Positions 22,345 through 33,995 of a DNA stretch of 64,000 nucleotides are shown piece by piece. A model generated the notes under the pieces. That model made no database searches. It saw nothing but the letters and a program-made list of their open reading frames with translations, and was not told the DNA's origin. The stretch is from Polyporus tsugae (taxonomy: Eukaryota > Basidiomycota > Agaricomycetes > Polyporales > Polyporaceae): the NCBI GenBank assembly GCA_024305745.1, contig JAHRBS010000001.1, positions 992,001 through 1,056,000 of the forward strand, given 5' to 3'. Position numbers and translations under genes: made by a program. Position 1 is the first letter of the stretch; each line of letters starts with the position of its first letter.

Positions 22345-22819
22345 GACATTACAAGTGCATCCAGAAAGTGTTTTTGCACCTTGCCCTCCATATGGCATCC
22401 CATGACAAGCATGGCACCCGTCTACGGCTGGTGCTGGTCCCTAGAGACCGACAATACTTGGCGTGGACTGGTTCCAGCCTGGGCCCAGGAAGAACTTGCG
22501 ATGTCGGATTAATTCACTAAAACACTAGGATCATCTAGAACGTTCTTTTCCGATAATACGTGGATTGTTCTTTGATTACTTGGACTGTCAGGCCATGAAT
22601 GCAGAGAGTGTTTAGTTTGGGTCATTGGTTGAGGTTTTGACTATAGCTGGTCGCAGCCTAAGGTCGCCCTTAGATTAGCCCGAAGGGGAAAGAATGCTAC
22701 TTATTCCGACGATTTTGCCAAACGCCCAGAGGATGAGGCTTGGGCGGCTAATAGTACTAACTTCTCAACGCCAGTACCGACCACCTTAGTCGTGCTTCCT
22801 ACATGCAACCGTGGCTATT
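22345..22819. other. intergenic, no gene seen
   Basis: 475 bp between permease and aldo-keto reductase on the same strand. AT content rises around 22500-22620. No clear TATA or known operator was recognised. Confidence 0.4.
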
Positions 22820-24220
22820 ATGTCAACATCCATATCGCACTCCACGGCGGTCGACGGCCTGACGCTAAGGTCCACGATTCGCTTGTCGACCGGTGAATGC
22901 GACAGCTTATCGAATCAACCTTCCACTTAACTTGAAGTCGGCACCACAAAGTATTGACTTGTTTTTCCGGCAGGTCATGATATGCCGCGGCTGGGATTTG
23001 GAGTGTACCAGAATTACACCACCAACTCGTCCGTCTTGGAAGCGTTTCGCGCCGGATACAGGTCAGTGTCGCCGTCGACTCCAATCAAAGACTTCATCGG
23101 TGGAACGACTCGGGTCTACTACTGTACTTCGCAGACATGTGGACTCGGCGCAAGTATACAGAAACGAAGCCGAGGTCGGGAGTGCGTTCCGTGCGAGTGG
23201 TCTTCGCCGCGAAGAGGTCTTCCTCAGTACGTCTTCGTCCAGCAAGCTCTGATTTCCTGCAATGCTCCCGTCCGCCTCAGCGACCAAGTGCATCAGCAAG
23301 ACGCACGGTTACGAGAAGACCGCCCAAGCGGTGGACGTTTCTCTGGAACGGTTCGGAGTAGGTACGTGCAACGATTTATATGGGGATCTAGATCGAATTT
23401 GAAGACGTTCCGCTAGAATACATTGATCTCTTCCTTATCCACGATCCACACAAAGGGAGGGACCTGCGAATCGAAACGTATCGTGCCCTTCTCGACGCGC
23501 AGAGGGCTGGGAAAGTCCGCACGGTTGGGGTATCGAACTTGTGAGCGTTCCCAGCGTCGCTGGTCGATGTCCAGAAATTCAGGTGACCTTCTTGACCCTT
23601 ACCCTTAGCGGTGTCAAGCACCTGGAGGAGATACGGAATGCTGGCTTGCAGACCCCCGCTGTGAATCAAATCGAGGTAGGCACACACCCCAGACGGCGTG
23701 CCGCCAGACGAGATTTCATTGACAGCGAGGTTCGCACTTTGACTGCAGCTTCATCCGTTTTGTCAGCAGCAGCCAATTGTGGCGTACTGCCGCGAACACG
23801 GCATTGTCGTCCAGGCATACTCTCCGTTGATCCGTGGTCAACTCGATCGGCCAGTCTTCATTCGGCTTGCGGAGAAGGTACAGTACTTGTCGCATGGGGG
23901 GCGCGTGGCCGACCGTATGTTTTCTGACGAACTTCGCGCAGCACAACCGAGACCCGGCACAAATCCTCCTGCGGTGGTCGTTGCAGAAGGGGTGAGTCTG
24001 GTCGGTGACACTGAAATCTCTTCTGGCGACGGCTAGTCTGACGGCCGTGGCACGGTTCGATAGCTACGTCCCTCTGCCAAAGTCAGCGACACCGGCCCGG
24101 ATCCACTCGAACACAGACGTGTTCGACTTCTCCTTGGACGGGGAGGACATGGAACTTCTTGATGGGCTTGATAAAAGCAAAGCTGGTGCGGTCACTTGGA
24201 ACCCGGTTGATGTGGAGTAG
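22820..24220 (+). CDS. aldo-keto reductase (Gcy1/Ypr1-like)
   Basis: NADPH-dependent carbonyl reductase with a TIM-barrel fold. Nine or so exons join without a frame break. The start (22820) reads MSTSISHSTAVDGLTLRSTI. Family signature 1 is HDMPRLGFGVYQNY. The catalytic Asp and Tyr lie in HVDSAQVYRNEAEVG, the catalytic Lys in FLTTKCISKTHGYEKT, and the substrate-site His in DLFLIHDPHKGRD. Further on are VRTVGVSNFGVKHLEEI, PAVNQIELHPFCQQQPIV, VVQAYSPLIRG, AQILLRWSLQKGYVPLPKSA (cofactor-phosphate loop) and ARIHSNTDVFDFSLDGEDM. Length about 300 residues is normal. A few introns are longer (about 80-90 nt). Natural substrate unknown; family members reduce aldehydes, ketoesters and sugars. Confidence 0.9.
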
Positions 24221-24898
24221 GCTAGAGTAGGCTTAACCAGCCCGACCGAGCATAACGGAGTCCTACGTAGTGCACCGCCCGAGGCGGAGATGGATCATGG
24301 AGGCTTGATACGCGGAATAACCAAAATCAATGGCGCTCATACAGGCGACCGAGGCATTTTGGAATTAGTGCCACCAAGTAGCGACAAACTAGCATGCAGC
24401 AGGGAAGATGTTGTAAGTAAATGCGGTGTCGCGCTGTAGGGTCCGCCCTTCGGGTTGCCCGAGGGCATGACAACTGATATGACCAACCAGCCCGAGCCTC
24501 AACTTTCCAATGTGAGAGCGCCCTATCGTAGAAGATCGACATCTCGCCGTGGGGAGTATTGTCATTGACGAGTCAATGACCGCCGGTTGATCCGTCAAGG
24601 CCTCGTGGCCCGTGGGGGAACGCCGGAACAGTGCACAAGCGTGAGCGTTCCATTGGAGTCGATGTGCGGTGAAATCGCAAAGATGACAATGAGATACAGA
24701 AAACGCGAGACTACCCCCATCGTTTATGCAGAGTCGTGAAAGTAGCGTACGGCGGCGCTGTGTCCAAATATTACGAGCAGAAGAGCGTCGATGGAGATCG
24801 TATAACCATGTACCATGATCCTAGTGCAATGTCTTCTTGGACCGAAAATAATGCAAAAACTGAGATAGGACAGCAATGCGACGCGCAAAGATGTACCA
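24221..24898. other. convergent intergenic region
   Basis: 678 bp between the converging aldo-keto reductase and UCH37 genes. It should contain both 3' UTRs. No gene, repeat or structured element was recognised. Confidence 0.4.
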
Positions 24899-26114
24899 CT
24901 AATCCTCGTCCATGGCTTCCCCCTTCTTCCTCTTCTCTATTCGCTCTTGGAGTGCTTTCTTCGCACCGTCTTTTGCAGCGTCAAGGGTTCCTGCCTTGGC
25001 CATATTGAAGAGAAGGGCGTGGATGAAGCCAAGGTAGTTGTGCCTCCTGAGACTGTTTTCGAACTGTGACAACACGTCCTGTGTCAGCCAACACACGAAG
25101 TGAACGAAATAGAGGCAAATAGTCGTGCTTACCGCCCACCGCTCGCGCTTTGAGTTTTCGTTAGCGAGTTTGACCATCGCCTCGCTGGCTTCTGCTTGCC
25201 GACCGGCTGACTGGAGCTGGGCCACTTGCTCCTGGAGACGAGGCAAGGGATCCTCATGGACAGCGAGCAGACTGAACTCGATCTGCAATTTCATCCATTC
25301 GCAAATTAGGTCATCAAATCCACTCCAACAAGATGTGTACTCACAGAGCCGGGGGGATAGGTCCCTATGCGGGCTTCGATCACCTCCCTGTCACAAGGCA
25401 GAACGTTCAATGCAAACGGTCCACCGATCGGAGTGAATCGAGTCACCTAGCCTTCGCAACCCAGCCCTCACCAGCCTCGGGATAAGCACCATGTGTTACA
25501 GGATTTTGCTTGAGGCCGTCAAGTTCGTAAAGGGATCCGGTGTACGGGATGTACACAATGAAGTGATACGCGTCCTCAGCCGTCTTCGGGATGTCCAAGC
25601 CGTCCAAGGAAATCGCGGACGGCGGCGAAAGTGCGTTGTGCGCCTCGCGCAGCCAGTCGGAGCTGGTGATGGCCATGCCGCTCGTCTGGGGGTCCATGCC
25701 CGCAGTAAACGAGAAAAGCTCCGAGAGCTGGGCGCCCATCTGGAGCCCGGGGATATTCGCGATGGCGTTCATCACCGCGAGGGTGGCACACGCGTTGTTC
25801 ACGACCTGGTGGGCGAAGAAGCCGGGGAAGTCCGGGTCGTACTGGCCCCCGATGGACGGCTGGGCGGACCCGGTCGCCACCCACTTGAACAGGAAGATGA
25901 GGGCGTGCAGAGGCTGAAACTCCGAGAGCACCGCGGCGTCCAAGGAATAGAGATCATCCACGACCAGTGGCACGCCCAAAGTCTTGAGCAGCTCCCTGAA
26001 AACGCGTGGCCAGTGAGCTGATATTTTAGCGAGATGCGTCATCTAGACGCACGTAAAGACACCGGGATCAGACTCGGTGAGCTGCCAACCGCTTGATTCG
26101 TCGTCGCCAGACAT
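24899..26114 (-). CDS. UCH37/UCHL5-type ubiquitin C-terminal hydrolase
   Basis: Cysteine deubiquitinase (family C12) that in most eukaryotes docks on the proteasome through Rpn13 and trims ubiquitin chains. The start (26114) gives [20 protein letters not shown], spliced to [20 protein letters not shown]. The catalytic set is visible: Gln in GQYDPD-type N-terminal region, Cys in [18 protein letters not shown], His in [12 protein letters not shown], Asp in [13 protein letters not shown]. The C-terminal UCH37-like domain carries [17 protein letters not shown] and [20 protein letters not shown]. The Lys-rich end ([18 protein letters not shown]) is the expected receptor-docking region. At least four introns. 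Length about 330 residues fits UCH37 rather than the shorter UCHL1/L3. Baker's yeast lacks this protein, but basidiomycetes keep it. Confidence 0.93.
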
Positions 26115-26323
26115 GTTTTACTGTGGTAGTGTCGGCGGTGGCTGGTGGATGGGAGCAAGAAACAAAAACAACCGCGAGTCCCACCTACGTCACGCTCAGA
26201 CTGACGCGTCGCGCCCGTCATGTGACGCCGCCCATTGCCTTATCGGGGTGTTTGTTTGGCATCGGCTTCTGGACCAAACAACCACCGTCCAACGACGACG
26301 ACGGCGGCGGCGGCGGCTTGATC
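26115..26323. promoter_or_regulatory. bidirectional UCH37-MED31 promoter with CRE-like sites
   Basis: Only 209 bp separate the two divergent start codons. It contains TACGTCAC at 26187-26194 and a GTGACG half-site at 26222-26227, both resembling CREB/ATF (bZIP) sites. A run of ACG/GGC trinucleotides lies just before the MED31 start. No TATA box was seen. Site assignment is by consensus only. Confidence 0.5.
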
Positions 26324-26874
26324 ATGTCCCAACCCGAGCCGCCCTCGGATGCACGGAGTGCGAACCGAGCGCGCTTCGAGCTCGAGCTTGAGTTCGTCCA
26401 GTCGCTCGCAAACCCGTTCTATCTTCACTCGTTGGCCCAGCAAGGCATCCTGAACCAGCCCGCGTTTGTCAACTTCCTGAAGTACCTACTGTACTGGAAA
26501 GAGAAGGACTACGCACGATTCATCCTGTAGGCGAATAGTCCCGGGATACTTTTGACAGAGTTGCTGACGCGCCGAGACCAGGTACCCGCACGCGCTCCAT
26601 CACCTGGAGTTGCTCCAACACGCCGAATTCAGAACGGAGATCGGCAAGGACGAATGGCGGGAATATCTCAATCAGAAGCAGTTCGATCACTGGCGCACAT
26701 GGTAAGAATCTATTGAAAGGTCTGCAAAGGCCAACAGCTCAACTATCGGTGGCTAGGCGGGACCATAGTCGGATCTCCACTGCTCCAGCCGGTGCCGACG
26801 CGCTGCCACCAGACTCCAAGGCCGCCGAACAGCCCGCGGGAGGTCAGAACGGTGCCAATGTCAATGGTATTTGA
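26324..26874 (+). CDS. MED31: Mediator complex subunit 31 (Soh1)
   Basis: Small, highly conserved subunit of the Mediator middle module, which links activators to RNA polymerase II. Three exons (26324-26526, 26582-26701, 26757-26874) sum to 441 nt, 146 residues. The core has [61 protein letters not shown] and FDHWRTWRDH. These cover nearly the whole MED31 domain. The N-terminus is short and the C-terminal 30 residues are Ala/Asn/Gly-rich and not conserved. I chose ATG 26324 because the upstream in-frame extension has no conserved content and would overlap the UCH37 promoter. Confidence 0.95.
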
Positions 26875-27766
26875 ACCACGTCGATCCCGCCATGTATCCA
26901 CGACTTCTTCTCCAGGCCTTCTATCAGGCTTCCTTTCACCTCTGCAGCGCCTACCTACCTCGGATAACCCTGACCTTCCCGGCGGACGAGCTTTGGCTAC
27001 ACGCCATGATCACTATGTACATATAATTTACCCCACATCGAACCATTCCAATGCGGTGGTGTTGAGACATCGTCCAGGCTGTTGAAGCGAGGTGAGGTGA
27101 TTAGGGCATTCCCAAAGTTCTAGCCCTTGACCCGCCCACCGCCGCAGTTTGTCATGTACGACGGACCGTTCGTAAGCAGCGGTGCGCAGGTGATGACATT
27201 ATTTTTAGCTAGGGGGTCAGTCACGGGAAGGGGGGAAAGCTGTACCATGAAGAACAAGATAACCCCAAAGGCCGTATGTACACGACAGTGCCGTACGGCC
27301 CCCGCTTACTATGGTTTGGCCGGAGGTTCTGGTTCTGACCTTCTACGCGGAGTAGTGCTGAGCGCGCTCTAAGCGATATGACTGCGCCACATTGAACGCC
27401 ACTTCTACAGAAGTTGGCAAGTTTCCTTCACGAGGAGCCTCGTGTCTCTCGCAGACGATAAAAATTATACTCCGCACTATAACGGTCCCAATATTCTACA
27501 TGGAAGTCTCCGAGAAAAGAATGATAAATACGACGAACTTCTGGAGGGATACGAAATCATGTGTGCCCGCCCTCGTGCCCTTGCCAGATGTCATGCAACT
27601 CCTGCGACTCCTCCCCTGGGTATGGGGGTGGTACGGGATCTTGGCGCTGGCCGCGCTTCGGGTATGCATCGTCCTCGTCGTCTTCATCTTCGACGGAGAA
27701 CAGTGGCTCTCCGTCGGCAACATGCGTTGCGCCTGTACCCTAAACGACACATCAGCGGATGGTCCA
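26875..27766. other. convergent intergenic region
   Basis: 0.9 kb between the converging MED31 and SLC35C2-like genes. Open frames here (for example 27392-27784 and 27442-28272 on plus) are antisense or accidental; no domain was recognised. Confidence 0.4.
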
Positions 27767-29454
27767 CTAGTGACCAAGCATTAGAGCCTGACGCACCCTG
27801 TCTATACGTATATCATCCTCGACCTCGTCGTGAGCATCGTCGTCGTCAACGTTTGATGTCAACCGTTCCCGCTCGCCGTAGTCTCCATTTTCGAGAGCGA
27901 CGTTGTCGTCTACGGCACCCTCCTCCGCCGGTAGGGGGTTGCCATGAGCGTCCAGGGCGACGTTCGTTTGCATCGACTTCTGGTACTTGTGGTAGGTATA
28001 CAATGCGATACCTGTCATTCGTCAGTACGGGCGGAGTCAATCTGGGGCCACGGCAGGAACAGAACTTACCACATGCGGTTATCGCCACGCCCGTAATGTT
28101 CAGCGGGGTTAACTCGTCTCCGAAGAACCAAGCCGCAAAAATGATCGTCGTGACCTCCTTCGCAATGCCAGCAATGGACATCGGGACGACTCCCGCTCGC
28201 TGGATGATGCTGCGGGGGAAGATTCGGGACATTAAGACGCAGGCAATGGGGCATCCATCGATCACGCACTAGAATTCGCTGAGGACCATGCCAAATGCGA
28301 CAACTCCAGGGCAGAGCAGGAAAAACATGGTCTCGAATGTCTTCCCGGATGATGCGAAGAATTTGCTGCCCAAGACCACGCCCCAGTCACCCAGCAGTGC
28401 GCTTGCAATGGCAAGCGTGGCACCCATGATGGGGGTTAGCCAGAAGAGTGTAGCGGCCGGGTTGTCCATTCCGATGTTCTTGCTGCGTAGGAGAAGCTGC
28501 GTAAGGCTCCACCGCAGACCACCCATGGCACTGGCAGAGATGACGAGAAGGAAGCCGGGGAGCACGAAGTGCGTCTGTGTGGCGACCATCAAGAGGACGC
28601 CAGCACAGATGAGGAGGATGACACCGATTAGTCGCCATGAGAACTTCTCGAGTTTGAGGAGGAAGGCGAAGAGTAGTACGAAGACAAGGGATGACGATTT
28701 GCCCATCGCTGACGTGAGTGTGATGAGGACAGACTCGGATGGCAACGAAGCTGTGGGAGTGCTTACTGTAGAATGATAGCGTAATTAGTTTGAGGGATAG
28801 GTTGGACAGCCCGATGTCTAGTGCAGTGGTGAACCCGGTGGGTATGGCTTTGCGGCTAGAAATTTCCTCATGTGAGAAACTTCGTCGAGGTCGAGTACGT
28901 CAGGCATAGTAAGCGGGTTGCTGGGCCCTGTGTACGCGCGCGGCAGCTTGTGTGTTCATTACAAGGTGGTATCCGCACTCCGCAGCTCGTTCCCTCGGTT
29001 AGGGGACGAGTTGCGGAACATCGGTCGGATCGGGGAAGTCACTTACATGTAGTCCTCACGAGAAGGAATATGTTTTGGTCGAAAGTGACCAGGTAACGTG
29101 TACCGGAGAGACGCGGCTAGCGCAAATTGAACCCACATATGGGCGGTCGTAACAAAGATTGGCGATGGAAAGCCATAGCGATCCGGCGAAAACATCCATT
29201 TGTTATATACGGAAAGCAACGTCGCAAAGAAGAACCTAACGAGCAGCCGTTAAATACAATGCACAGGTCAGAGATCTGACGGCCTACCATGCCGCTATGA
29301 AGAGACCGTTGATGAGCGCATTGGTCCACCATAGCCGTTTCTTCTCCGCCAAGGATGCGATGTGGACAGACAGTTCGTGGCTATTAGGGGGATTTCCAGC
29401 TAGTTGATGCCGAGGTGAGCTGAAACGGCTCTGCTCATGGCTTGAGTTCAGCAT
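27767..29454 (-). CDS. SLC35C2-like nucleotide-sugar / triose-phosphate transporter family protein
   Basis: Multi-pass Golgi/ER membrane protein of the drug/metabolite transporter superfamily (TPT branch). I place the start at 29454 (MLNSSHEQSRFSSPRHQLAG), the only ATG in frame with LAEKKRLWWTNALINGLFIA. Then come LLSVYNKWMFSPDRYGFPSP, FVTTAHMWVQFALAASLR, RKAIPTGFTTALDIGLSNLS and SLKLITLSFYTMGKSSSLVF, where human-type proteins have MCKSS. Later segments are LEKFSWRLIGVILLICAGV, GGLRWSLTQLLLRSK, FYIIQRAGVVPMSIAGIAKE, and FFGDELTPLNITGVAITACG. About ten hydrophobic helices and an acidic cytosolic tail. Introns include GTGCGT...CGCAG and GTAAGT types, and frame is kept throughout the parts checked. 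The transported substrate is unknown. Confidence 0.88.
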
Positions 29455-30359
29455 CGGTGGTGGGAGGGCATGCGACGAGTTCGTAGTCCAACGTCACGTT
29501 TCCCGACATCACGCCCTCTGCTGGCATGCTTCCTAGATCGAATCGGGGCCGCGGCAGTGGTTCGGGCGTCATACCAAGACTAGCGCCCACAATCCACTCG
29601 TGGCTTGTCCCGACTACCAAACATAAGTACTCCCCGTTCAAATTCATTTTAATTTCTTATAATTGCTAACTTTCTGCAGCCGCGATGTTTTGGAGGTTAT
29701 GTGTCCAAGGGCAAACGTCAGACGGGCTGACTCCAGTGACTCCCGATCGGCGATTGTCCCTCTTGCTCATGCGGCATTGCTCGACCACCGAACGTCCGAC
29801 CACACCGTTTGCATCGGTTCGAGCATGTCGGCTCAACACGCTATCACCGATGAAAGCACGTCTGGCAGTATTTCACAGTCAGAACTGTAATTTTGGCGGA
29901 GGTGATGGCGATCCTGGAGATTGGCCGCCGGTGTTTTAGCACCCCCCACCTCGTGTCATGGAGGCTGTCTCAGTCGTTGCCAACCACGCTTTCCCTTAAT
30001 TGCCTTCTCCTCGGGTTTTCGGATCGCCTTCCAAAGCGCTAGACCTCGCCTCGGCACAGCCGCTCTCTACCGATCCACTGAGCGCAGTGAGCGGTGCCAG
30101 GTGCATGGCACTGGCCGGCCGCTGAGCGCTGAGACTTTGTTACGTGCCCCGGGAACAACAGGTTTCACGAATCACTAAGGCTACAGCTGGGTTCCATCGA
30201 TTCTCTCCACGGCATCTCCCCAGGCCACGAGATCAAGACGAATTCGATGACGACGCCGCTGAATATGCGAAGTCTAGGCTCGTCCGTCAGCAGGTCCCTA
30301 TAAAAGGTCCTAACGCTTCTCGTACAGCGCTATCCCCAACTAATCTCACATTCCTCCAA
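29455..30359. other. divergent intergenic region
   Basis: 0.9 kb between the start codons of the transporter (minus) and the Zn2Cys6 regulator (plus). A TATAAAAGG-like stretch at 30299-30307 precedes the regulator by about 55 bp. No other element was recognised. Confidence 0.4.
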
Positions 30360-31886
30360 ATGACAGACATAGAATTCGTTATCGAAGCCCCCCAGGCTAC
30401 GAAGTCGAACAAGAAACGGCCACGTTTGGTTACCTCCTGCGACCATTGGTGAGTACGCCACTCTGACCACAATGCGCAGTGCATGCTAACCCCACTTGCA
30501 GCCGCGTCAAGAAAATCAAGTGCGTCCAACGGTCCACGACTGGCAAGTGCGGGGCCTGTATCTCTTCGAATGTGCCCTGTCACTATCGCGATCGGGAGCA
30601 ATACTTCGCTGAGCGAACCCGTATGTTGGCTGGCGCGGGGCCCGTGCTACGGGATGCGTCTGCCAACGCGCAAAATACGGCGCATCTATCTACCACAGAT
30701 GCGTCTACCCCCAGCTCTTCGCGCGGCTCATCACCGCCGTACATTTCTCGCTCTGGCAGCAGTATGTCCAACACACCCAACCCCTCCTACTCCCCTTCCT
30801 TCACCTGCAATATGGACATCAGCAACCTTGACATCAACCCATTCCGGACGTTCGTCGCAGATTTTCGCACCCAGCAATTGCTGTCGACATTGTGCGTCCA
30901 TCTTTTGCTTCACTCACCACGGCCGGTGCTGATCAAGGCTTGCAGGGATGGCTCCATGCAACCGTTATCATGGTCACCGTCGTCCACCTCCTCGGCGCGC
31001 CGCACCCCGAATATGTCTTTCTCGGACCCCGCAGCGCTACTACCTAAACCGGCTACCCGCACATCGCCGCTTCTTGGCCTCTTCGATGAAACCGACCATC
31101 AGCAGCCGCACCCTCACCTCATGATGGCATTCCTCCACGTTTTCTTCGAAGAACTCGGTCCGACATTCCCCTTCCTTTCGTTGGAGAGTGTCTATGAGCG
31201 ATTCCTACATAGGCGGCTTTCTCCATTGTTAGCAAATGCGATCGCCGCGTCTGCTGCCCCGTAAGCCTCGTCACCCCCCGCTTTGTGTCCGCCGAATTTG
31301 CTCATGATATCGATGCCTCCAGGTTGTCCACGATCAACGAGATCATGCAAATCGGTCCCGCGAACACCGCCGACGTGTATTGTCAGGTGGCGAAGGTAAG
31401 CACGATCGTTGGATATAAGCATCCCCCTGCGCGCTAACAGAGTCATGCAGAGTTTGATTCCTGCAGAGGGGTCGCAGGACATGATTGAGACCCTGCATGC
31501 AGTCATGATCCTGTCTTGGGCCGAGTACAAGAGGGGCCGGCAGACCATGTTCGGCGTGTACGCCCGAGTACGTCAGTTTCAAACCGTCTGCCCTTGAAAC
31601 GACTCCCGCTCATCATTTCTCTACCTGATCCGCTTCTATACAGATGGCGACGCTTCTCGCAACAGACCTCGGGATATCCGAAGAATCCCTGCCGCAGCTT
31701 ACCTGCGTGTCCGATACTCACGGTGCGCGTATGCTCCAGAACACCTGGCGGGGCATTCAGATGCTTGAGCGCACGCTGCTCGCCTCCGCACTCGTCGCGC
31801 TCTCAAGTCCAGGTCTTCACCAGCCCCCAACGTCAACGGCGGCACTTACCCAGTCGTCCGTCGGTCTTACACCCTTCATGTGGTGA
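30360..31886 (+). CDS. Zn2Cys6 fungal transcription factor
   Basis: DNA-binding regulator. Exon 1 encodes MTDIEFVIEAP...RPRLVTSCDH and splices inside a Cys codon to give the binuclear cluster CDHCRVKKIKC, then CGACISSNVPC (spacing C-x2-C-x6-C-x8-C-x2-C-x6-C). A Ser/Thr/Pro-rich linker follows. A middle region contains MMAFLHVFFEELGPTFPFLS and ESVYERFLHRRLSPLLANAI, resembling the start of the fungal middle homology region. Later exons read INEIMQIGPANTADVYCQVA, then HAVMILSWAEYKRGRQTMFG and MATLLATDLGISE. About five exons and roughly 430 residues, which is short for the class, so the regulatory domain may be reduced. The target genes are unknown; the divergent transporter is a neighbour but no link is shown. 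Confidence 0.85.
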
Positions 31887-32535
31887 CACTCTGGCGCCGA
31901 GGGGCCACCAGGGCCCGAGACAAGCGCACTGAACGGCCTACCACGGCGAAGAGATTAACTGCGCCGGGATGCCGTACTAGCACTCGCAATGGCCCAGGGC
32001 GTGGGCTGCGCACTGGCCTTCGTGCTTCCTGTTTGCGCTATCGAAGCATAGCCGTTAATCAAATATTAATGGCAACGGGGCGGCATCGCACCCGCCGAAA
32101 CGTCGGCTGGCGGCTTCGTCGGGCGTAGGATCCCCACGCAATTGTCTTGTCCCCGGACAAGGAGGGGAAGGGCTGCTGCGGTGTACGGTACTGCGCCATC
32201 TATAAGAAATAACGAGTCTTTACCATGTATGTTGCTGTGCGGCATGAGGTAGCATGCCGCATGCTGCACATGCTACCCAGTGTATTCATAGGGCGCCCAG
32301 ATAACCTATTATCCGACAGGGCCGCATGATCGGACTCACTTGTTCTATACGTATTGTAACTTTGGTTCGAATTCCTACATCGATGCAACGCTTCCCGCTT
32401 TTCTTGAAGTCGGGTACAAAGTTCTATCTCACGCACTCCAATCCGGGTGACGACACGAGTACACTGGGGGCACATAGAAACAATGGATTATAATGTACAA
32501 GATTCAGGACTTCAGCCGAGGCTGGTAGATCATAG
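31887..32535. other. convergent intergenic region
   Basis: 0.65 kb between the converging Zn2Cys6 and aldo-keto reductase genes. No gene or structured repeat was recognised. Confidence 0.4.
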
Positions 32536-33995
32536 TCAAAAGGCCAGCGCTTCAGCCCCAAAGGTGCAGCCTATTGGTGTCCTGCGAGTCGTTATATCGG
32601 CCACCCTTGATAGGCGTCTTGGCGAGCGCCTCGTCAATTTCAGCCAGCTCAGCCTTGCTGAGCTCAGGCTGAGCTCAACGTCTCCAGCGGCAATGTTCTC
32701 CAAGTTTCGTTTCTTGTTGCTGTGCAATACATTGAGTGAGCATCATGCTACAGAGAAACCTCAGTGACTTACGAGGAATCTGGCATGGGAACGACGTGCG
32801 GGCCGCGCGAGATAACCCAAGCGATGGCAAGCTGAGCGGGGGTAACTCCCTTATTGTCCGCGACAACCTTCACAGAATCGACGGGGGCCATGTTGTGCTT
32901 GAAGATCGCTTCCTCAAAGCGACTTAACGAACGGCGCATGTCCCCGGCTAAACCACACGATAGTGGGCACCTCTGAGACTGCGAAACTCTTGATAGCGCC
33001 GGTCAAGAAGCCTCGGCCGAGAGGCGAGTACGCGGCGACGGTGACGCCCAGTTCCTTCGCCGTTGCGATGACTATGGCACGGAACGTCAAAGATCGAAAC
33101 GTTAAAAGACCTCTGAAGCCTGACGCGCACCCTTCTTGGTCTCGTCCTCATATGACCACAAGTTGACCTCGATCTCGACGGTGGTGATCGGGTGGATGGC
33201 ATGCGCCCTCCTGAGCGACGCCGCGCTGCACTCAGACAGACCAATGTGCCGGAAGTGGCCCTCTTCCTTGAGCTCAACGAGAGTTTTGATCATGTCCTCA
33301 AGGGAGACGTTCTGTGGAATGCGCGCGGACTCAAAAAGGTCCATCTTCTTGATGCCGCCGAGCTTCTCGTTGATGAAGGTGACGCTACGCCTGAGGCTCT
33401 CTGGACTGACGGAGACTTAATGGAGCACACTTGCGATGAACGAAAGAGAGACACGAACGAGCCATCGGGCGTCATTGCCACCTCCCGCGACGTTGCCTCC
33501 CTGCATGACACTCTTAACGGCGGATTCGGGGAGATAACGGAGAAGGTCTTATTGGCATAATCGGGGTACTTCTTGAAAAAACGAGAAAGCAGCTCGAGGT
33601 TCGCAGAGGACCCGTTAGGGCCATAGAACTCGCCTGAGCAAATGTGAGTATCAAGCATGGTTTTGTGGCGACGGCCCAACTTACCGCTGTTCGGCATCAT
33701 CTTCACGCCGACAGGCATGGCGTCGACACCCGCCTTGATGGTATCGAAAGCTTCCTCATCAGGGAGGGGGAAGTTCGGGTCTCTCCACCTGGGGAGAATG
33801 TCAGCACGCTCATGTATACGAATTCGAACTTAGTTATATCATTGAGGCGCACGTCATCATCATAAGTCCATGCTTAAAATACATCAGCCGTTAAACGTGT
33901 GCATGGTTACCGGTGTGGATATATTTGCTTACAGCAACTCTACCGATGGTGACATCGGTAGCGGTTCCGCCGAGCTTCATGATAGTCTTGACCAT
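32536..33995 (-). CDS. aldo-keto reductase (pyridoxal-reductase-like) with frameshifted C-terminus
   Basis: NADPH-dependent reductase. The start (33995) reads MVKTIMKLGGTATDVTIGRV, then HGLMMMTWRDPNFPLPDEEA, GVKMMPNSGEFYGPNGSSAN, MTPDGSPESLRRSVTFINEK, KKMDLFESARIPQNVSLEDM, HFRHIGLSECSAASLRRAHA, VTVAAYSPLGRGFLTGAIK, GVTPAQLAIAWV and HVVPMPDSSNKKRNLENIAA. One join (after GAIK) needs a 40-nt intron, GTTTCG...TTTAG. In the last exon an 11-bp near-perfect tandem duplication (32657-32678) shifts the frame. Without it the chain would read DVELSKAELAEIDEALAKTP and stop at 32552; as written it runs on to 32536 with about 40 unrelated residues. The catalytic core is upstream of the lesion, so the gene may still make a stable enzyme, or it may be an early pseudogene. 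Confidence 0.78.
32657..32678. repeat. 11-bp tandem duplication causing frameshift
   Basis: Two adjacent copies, GCTGAGCTCAG (32657-32667) and GCTGAGCTCAA (32668-32678), differ by one base. Removing one copy restores a conserved aldo-keto reductase C-terminal reading frame. Confidence 0.85.

Noticed and set aside
14747..24220. Secondary-metabolite gene cluster
   Set aside because: No PKS, NRPS, terpene synthase or P450 backbone gene; the neighbouring permease, dioxygenase and reductases are ordinary catabolic genes.
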